A DNA stretch of 10,657 nt, taken from the NCBI GenBank assembly GCA_964384945.1, contig CAYLMK010000051.1:1-10657 (forward strand), in the 5' to 3' direction. Shown here piece after piece: positions 7,408 through 10,657 of the stretch; positions within the stretch are counted from its first letter, which is position 1; each line of letters begins with the position of its first letter. The position numbers and the translations under genes are program-made. The DNA comes from S015-6 sp964384945. Its GTDB lineage: Bacteria; Desulfobacterota; DSWW01. Under the pieces are notes generated by a model. That model worked only from the letters and a program-made list of their open reading frames with translations, did not search any database and was not told the origin of the DNA.

Positions 7408-8172
7408 ATGTCGACGATCGAAATTGAACGGGGGCTTCCCGGGGAGGGGAGCCCCGCCCGCATACTCGGCTGGTCCAAGACCACATTGCTAGACTATCCG
7501 GGCAGGATCGCCTCCACGCTCTTCCTCCAGGGCTGCAATTTCCGCTGCCCTTACTGCCACAACCCGGATCTCGTTCTTTCCGAGCCGGGCGGCGGAAAGA
7601 CGCCTCTCCTGGACTCCGAGGAGATCCTCGCGTATCTGTCCACCTACAGCAGGATGATCGAGGGGGTCTGCCTGACCGGAGGCGAGCCCTTGCTCCAGAA
7701 GGGGCTCGCCGAGCTGTGCCGTCGGATCCGAAGGCTCGGCCTCCGGGTCAAGCTGGATACCAACGGCTCCCTGCCGGGCCGGCTCGCGTCGCTCCTGGAT
7801 GGGTTTCTTCTGGATTACGTGGCCGTGGACATCAAGGGCCCCCCGGGTAAGATCGGCGCCATGGCCCGGACGGAGGCGCCGGAGGCCGAACTGGCGGCGG
7901 CGACGAAGGCGACCGTGGACCTGCTTCAGGCCTCGGGCGTGCAGTACGAACTGAGGACCACCGTCGTACCGGGGCTGCTCGACGATGGCGACCTGCTGGC
8001 CGTGGGCGAGTGGCTCGCGGGCGACCACCGTTACTTCCTGCAACAGTTCCGCCCGGGCAAATGCCTCGATCCCCTCTTCACCGGCCTTCGTCCCTACCCG
8101 CCCGAGTTCCTCCATGAGCAGGCCCGGGCTCTGTCGGGCTTCTTCTCGGAGTGTTCCGTCAGGGGGGTTTGA
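7408..8172 (+). CDS. nrdG: Anaerobic ribonucleotide reductase activating protein (radical SAM)
   Basis: This protein generates the glycyl radical on NrdD by reductive cleavage of S-adenosylmethionine at a [4Fe-4S] cluster. The cluster motif CxxxCxxC is at C43, C47 and C50, within LFLQGCNFRCPYCHNP. The SAM-binding GGEP is at 91-94, and later radical-SAM strands KLDTNG (115-120) and DYVAVDIKGP (136-145) are intact. At 254 aa it belongs to the longer NrdG2-type activases rather than the roughly 155-aa E. coli form. It begins 4 bp after the nrdD stop without a close Shine-Dalgarno sequence, so translational coupling is likely. The first 15-20 residues are not conserved-looking, so a later start cannot be excluded. 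Its stop overlaps a small palindrome (8172-8184), and the next gene converges on it. Confidence 0.94.
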   Translation: MSTIEIERGLPGEGSPARILGWSKTTLLDYPGRIASTLFLQGCNFRCPYCHNPDLVLSEPGGGKTPLLDSEEILAYLSTYSRMIEGVCLTGGEPLLQKGLAELCRRIRRLGLRVKLDTNGSLPGRLASLLDGFLLDYVAVDIKGPPGKIGAMARTEAPEAELAAATKATVDLLQASGVQYELRTTVVPGLLDDGDLLAVGEWLAGDHRYFLQQFRPGKCLDPLFTGLRPYPPEFLHEQARALSGFFSECSVRGV

Positions 8173-8184
8173 CCGCCCGGCGGT
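8172..8184. other. Perfect palindrome between convergent nrdG and ACT gene
   Basis: ACCGCC, one C, then GGCGGT form a perfect inverted repeat directly at the nrdG stop, between two convergent genes. It could form a short hairpin, but neither strand has a T run after it, so it is not a standard intrinsic terminator. It may slow polymerase or be chance in GC-rich DNA. Confidence 0.3.
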
Positions 8185-8196
8185 GACAGAAAAAGG

Positions 8197-8694
8197 CTAG
8201 CCCTTCATCTCTTTCAGGGCCTTCAAGCCTCCCTTGATGTCGGAGACATGAAATACAAAGAGCGCCCGGTCCATCTCCTCCAGCGAAGATCCGTAGGTGT
8301 AATCGATGTTGATCCCTTCCTTCGCCAGACAGTCCGAAATGGCGGCAAGGCGGCCGGGGCGATGCTCCAGGACAGCGAAGATGACTTCACTGGCGGTCAC
8401 GTTGTATCCTGCCTCTTTGAGGACCTTGGAACTCGCTTCCGGCTCCGAGGTCACGAACCGGATCAGCGTCAGGAGCGAGGCCTCCTTGAGGATCGCGGAA
8501 TAGCTGGCCGTGGAGGCGATCCTCCGGAGGGTGACCTCCCTGGCCCGGAAGAGACCCTGAATGTGCTCGGCCGGGTCCTGGATCGACATGGCAAGGATGT
8601 TGATCCCATGGTCCCCGAGTACCTTGGCCAGCCGGGAGAGTTCGCCCGGCCTGTTTTCGAGAAACACCGATAGCTGTGAGGCCTTCCTGTACAT
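8197..8694 (-). CDS. Tandem ACT-domain protein
   Basis: This stand-alone ACT-domain protein of 165 aa has two ACT repeats: QLSVFLENRPGELSRLAKVL (from residue 7) and VIFAVLEHRPGRLAAI (from 104). Each repeat has the small-ligand-binding turn after the first strand and a following GINI strand (30-33, 127-130). Such proteins are thought to sense amino acids or related metabolites; some lie beside phenylacetate-CoA ligase genes, but none is seen here. Common two-ACT homologues are about 140 aa. The excess here is about 25-30 residues inside the first ACT unit (about 41-73, rich in Arg/Ala/Ser), between the second and third strands. The start is supported by GGGAAGGGAG upstream. It is divergent from the aldo/keto reductase and has its own promoter-like sequence. 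No catalytic domain is present, so a regulatory role is inferred. Confidence 0.88.
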   Translation of the reverse strand: MYRKASQLSVFLENRPGELSRLAKVLGDHGINILAMSIQDPAEHIQGLFRAREVTLRRIASTASYSAILKEASLLTLIRFVTSEPEASSKVLKEAGYNVTASEVIFAVLEHRPGRLAAISDCLAKEGINIDYTYGSSLEEMDRALFVFHVSDIKGGLKALKEMKG

Positions 8695-8734
8695 GATCGC
8701 TCCCTTCCCCGCAGATCAAGAAGCCGGTTCCCCC

Positions 8735-8763
8735 CTTTTAAAGAATATCCACGGCGCCGTCAA
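8735..8763 (-). promoter_or_regulatory. Likely promoter of the ACT gene
   Basis: On the minus strand TTGACG (8763-8758) is followed after 17 bp by TAAAAG (8740-8735); shifting by one base gives TTAAAA with a 16-bp spacer. This predicts a start near 8728 and a leader of about 34 nt before the ACT gene. The -35 is 5 of 6 to consensus and the -10 is only 4 of 6. The rest of the 186-bp divergent region (8695-8880) is GC-rich and shows no clear promoter for the aldo/keto reductase. Confidence 0.5.
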
Positions 8764-8880
8764 GAGACGGGCAAGGGCCGCGACAGGCCTCCGTTTCCGG
8801 CCGGCGGCCGATTCGAAAACGCGCCCTCACGCATCCATGTCTCAGGACGTTGGAGCGACAGACGCAGGACGGGGACGATC

Positions 8881-9735
8881 ATGAGCATAGCGCAGATTCA
8901 GAGGCGGACCTTGGGCAGGGCAGGCCCGTCCATCACCGCGGTAGGCCTGGGCGGGGAAGGGGTCCTGCGCACGCACGGGAGGACGGAAGAGGCCAGGGCC
9001 GTGATTCAGGAGGCCCTCAAGCAAGGCATCGCCTACTTCGACTCGGCCCCTGCGTATGCGGGAAGCCAGGAGTACTACGGTACCTTCTGGAAAAGGGATC
9101 CGGCACTCCGGGAGAGCGTCTTCCAGGCAAGCAAATCGGCGAGCCGGGACCGCAAGGGCGCCCTGGCGGACTTGGAGGACACCCTTGCCAAGATGGGGAT
9201 CGACCGGCTGGACCTGTGGCAGATCCATGATGTGAGAACGCAGGGCGACCTCAGGAGGATCTCCGGTCCCGGCGGCGCGCTCGAGGCCTTCCGGGAGGCC
9301 AAGGAATCGGGCAAGGTTCGCTACATCGGGGTCACCGGGCACCATGACCCGGCCATCCTGACCCGAGCCGTCGAAGAGTGGCCCGTCGATTCGGTCATGA
9401 TGCCGGTCAACCCCGCGGAAGGCGCGCTCGGCGGTTTCCTCGACTCCACGCTTCCCCTTGCGAGGGAAAAGGGAATCGGAGTGGTCGGCATGAAGACCCT
9501 GGGCCAGTCCCACTATGTGCGGCCCGAAGGAGGGCTCACCGCGGAACTGCTTCTCCGGTATGCCCTGTCCCAGGGAATCGATGTCGCCATCGTGGGATGC
9601 TCTTCGCCCGAAGAGGTGAAGACCCTGGCCGGCATCGGCCGCGATCCCCGGCCGCTCTCCGAACAGGAGCGCAATGCCCTGTTGGATGCCTTCCGGCCTC
9701 ACGCGCGGCGGCTGGCCTTTTACCGGGGCGTTTAG
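8881..9735 (+). CDS. Aldo/keto reductase family oxidoreductase
   Basis: This is a predicted NAD(P)H-dependent reductase with a TIM-barrel AKR fold, 284 aa. The catalytic tetrad is complete: D54 (YFDSAPAY), Y59, K85 (ASKSASR) and H116 (LWQIHDV). Other family marks are GKVRYIGVTGH (substrate/cofactor barrel strand), VVGMKTLG (NADP-binding side) and AIVGCSSPEEV near the C-terminus. It lacks the C-terminal ferredoxin-like Cys clusters found on some anaerobe AKRs. Substrate cannot be read from sequence. The ATG is preceded by a modest GGACGGGGA. It ends one base before the -35 of the next gene's promoter, so it is probably not required for that gene's transcription. Confidence 0.92.
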   Translation: MSIAQIQRRTLGRAGPSITAVGLGGEGVLRTHGRTEEARAVIQEALKQGIAYFDSAPAYAGSQEYYGTFWKRDPALRESVFQASKSASRDRKGALADLEDTLAKMGIDRLDLWQIHDVRTQGDLRRISGPGGALEAFREAKESGKVRYIGVTGHHDPAILTRAVEEWPVDSVMMPVNPAEGALGGFLDSTLPLAREKGIGVVGMKTLGQSHYVRPEGGLTAELLLRYALSQGIDVAIVGCSSPEEVKTLAGIGRDPRPLSEQERNALLDAFRPHARRLAFYRGV

Positions 9736-9736
9736 T

Positions 9737-9764
9737 TTGACAATCCCCGCCGCCTTCATTTAAT
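9737..9764 (+). promoter_or_regulatory. Sigma70-type promoter of the SDR gene
   Basis: A perfect -35 TTGACA (9737-9742) begins one base after the aldo/keto reductase stop. After 16 bp comes TTTAAT (9759-9764, 5 of 6). Transcription should start near 9771, about 50 nt before the SDR ATG. The -10 and start region are covered by a 14-bp tandem repeat. Confidence 0.7.
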
Positions 9765-9788
9765 TGGGATCCGGTAATTGGGATCCGG
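9761..9788. repeat. Perfect 14-bp tandem duplication over the SDR start region
   Basis: The unit TAATTGGGATCCGG occurs twice without a gap (9761-9774, 9775-9788). Each copy contains the palindrome GGATCC. The first overlaps the -10 and both cover the predicted transcription start, a position suited to repressor binding. It could also be a simple slippage duplication. Confidence 0.7.
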
Positions 9789-9820
9789 GTGACCCGGCAC
9801 GTGGAGAAAAGGAGGCGGAC

Positions 9821-10567
9821 ATGCACCTCGAAGGCAAGAAGGCCATCGTGACAGGGGCGGGCCAGGGTATCGGCAGGGCCATCGCCCTCGAGCTGGCCCG
9901 CAGGGGCTCGGATATCGCCGTCTGCGACATGAACCCGGAAACGGCCGCACGGACAGCCCGGGAAATCGAATCCGCGGGTCGGGAGTCGATGGCGCTTCCC
10001 GTGGATGTGGCGGACAGCCGCGCGGCACGGGAGGCGGTGGCGCAGAGCCTCGGGCGGCTCGGCCGAATCGACATCCTGGTGAACAATGCAGGATGGGACA
10101 GGATTCAACCCTTCCTGGATACCGAACCGGATTTCTGGGACAAGGTGATCGGCATCAACCTGAAGGGGGTGCTCAACTTCTCGCACGCAGTATGCAAGCA
10201 CATGGCCGAGAACAAGGCGGGAAAGATCGTCAACATCGCCAGCGATGCGGGACGGGTGGGCAGCCTCGGGGAGACCGTCTACGCCGGGGCGAAGGGGGGC
10301 GTCATCGCCTTCACCAAATCCCTGGCCCGGGAAATGGCCCGGTTCGGGGTTCACGTAAACTGTGTCTGTCCCGGGCCTACGGATACGGACCTGCTCCGGG
10401 AACAGCCCGAGAAGGTCCGTCTCGCCCTGGAAAGGGCCATTCCCTTCCGCAGGGTCGCCAAGCCCGAGGAAGTCGCCCGGACGGTCGCCTTCTTCGCCTC
10501 GCCGTTGTCGGACTACGTGACCGGCCAAGTGCTCAGCGTGAGCGGGGGCCTGACCATGGCCGGGTGA
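9821..10567 (+). CDS. SDR-family dehydrogenase, BadH-like (2-hydroxycyclohexanecarboxyl-CoA dehydrogenase type)
   Basis: This is a classical short-chain dehydrogenase/reductase of 248 aa. The nucleotide site is TGAGQGIG (11-18) with D36 after the second strand, which favours NAD over NADP. NNAG is at 88-91 and the catalytic tetrad is N113, S141, Y154 and K158 (YAGAK). From memory, NNAGWD, SDAGRVGS and the C-terminal LSVSGGLTM closely resemble Rhodopseudomonas BadH, which oxidises 2-hydroxycyclohexane-1-carboxyl-CoA in anaerobic cyclohexanecarboxylate/benzoate degradation. A 3-hydroxyacyl-CoA or 3-oxoacyl-ACP reductase role remains possible, since neighbouring bad-pathway genes are absent. The start at 9821 is set by AAAAGGAGG at 9807-9815 and the glycine-rich motif; a TTG at 9764 lies in the promoter and is rejected. 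The gene is complete and ends 45 bp before the right inverted repeat. Confidence 0.92.
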   Translation: MHLEGKKAIVTGAGQGIGRAIALELARRGSDIAVCDMNPETAARTAREIESAGRESMALPVDVADSRAAREAVAQSLGRLGRIDILVNNAGWDRIQPFLDTEPDFWDKVIGINLKGVLNFSHAVCKHMAENKAGKIVNIASDAGRVGSLGETVYAGAKGGVIAFTKSLAREMARFGVHVNCVCPGPTDTDLLREQPEKVRLALERAIPFRRVAKPEEVARTVAFFASPLSDYVTGQVLSVSGGLTMAG

Positions 10568-10611
10568 GCCCGCTGACGGGACGTCCGCCTCTTGCCGGCC
10601 TTGCTAGCCCC

Positions 10612-10657
10612 ACTTTCGCTATTCGGGGCATGAGACAGGAAATTTAGAGGTATTCTC
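10612..10657. repeat. Right copy of 46-bp terminal inverted repeat
   Basis: This is the exact reverse complement of 6-51 and runs to the last base of the window. Bases 10603-10611 extend the match imperfectly (7 of 9). It abuts unique sequence 45 bp after the SDR stop. See the left copy for interpretation. Confidence 0.85.

Noticed and set aside
9764..9820. Upstream TTG start for the SDR
   Set aside because: It lies within the -10 region of the promoter, adds 19 non-conserved residues and has no ribosome binding site. ATG 9821 has AAAAGGAGG at good spacing.
1..10657. Composite transposon carrying anaerobic metabolism genes
   Set aside because: The end repeats allow it, but no transposase is visible and the cargo is mixed chromosomal housekeeping. 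Assembly breakage at a multicopy element is simpler.

Overview
The window is a high-GC bacterial segment (coding third positions are almost all G or C; only short intergenic patches are AT-rich). A class III (oxygen-sensitive) ribonucleotide reductase with its radical-SAM activase, a LarA/DUF2088 protein and a BadH-like acyl-CoA-type SDR suggest an anaerobe. A syntrophic or sulfate-reducing Desulfobacterota-type organism is my best guess, but no phylogenetic marker here proves it.

Layout, left to right. Both ends carry the same 46-bp sequence in opposite orientation (6-51 and 10612-10657), probably the end of a multicopy insertion element at which the assembly stopped. Next come a PAS histidine kinase that looks N-terminally truncated (to 1449), a convergent minus-strand pair of a possible 37-aa small protein and a YfcE/MJ0936-type metallophosphoesterase (2081-1475), then a plus-strand HAD phosphatase and a LarA/DUF2088 protein (2208-4480). 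A 358-bp gene-free regulatory region follows. It holds a sigma70-type promoter and a pair of NrdR-like boxes exactly 32 bp apart, and it drives nrdD-nrdG (4839-8172). A minus-strand tandem-ACT protein (8694-8197) converges on nrdG. It is divergent from an aldo/keto reductase (8881-9735), which is followed by a BadH-like SDR with its own promoter and a 14-bp tandem repeat over the -10/start region (9737-10567).

How the genes work together. nrdD and nrdG form the only clear functional unit: anaerobic dNTP synthesis, apparently NrdR-controlled. The NrdD here carries a C-terminal glutaredoxin-like domain, which suggests a built-in dithiol reductant instead of formate. HAD plus LarA-like may form a small operon of unknown metabolic role. 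ACT, AKR and SDR look like ordinary metabolic and regulatory genes. I saw no tRNA, rRNA, CRISPR array, phage gene or defence island. The best leads are the NrdD-redoxin fusion with its NrdR operator, the LarA-like protein with altered active-site residues, the operator-like tandem repeat at the SDR promoter, and the small ORF.
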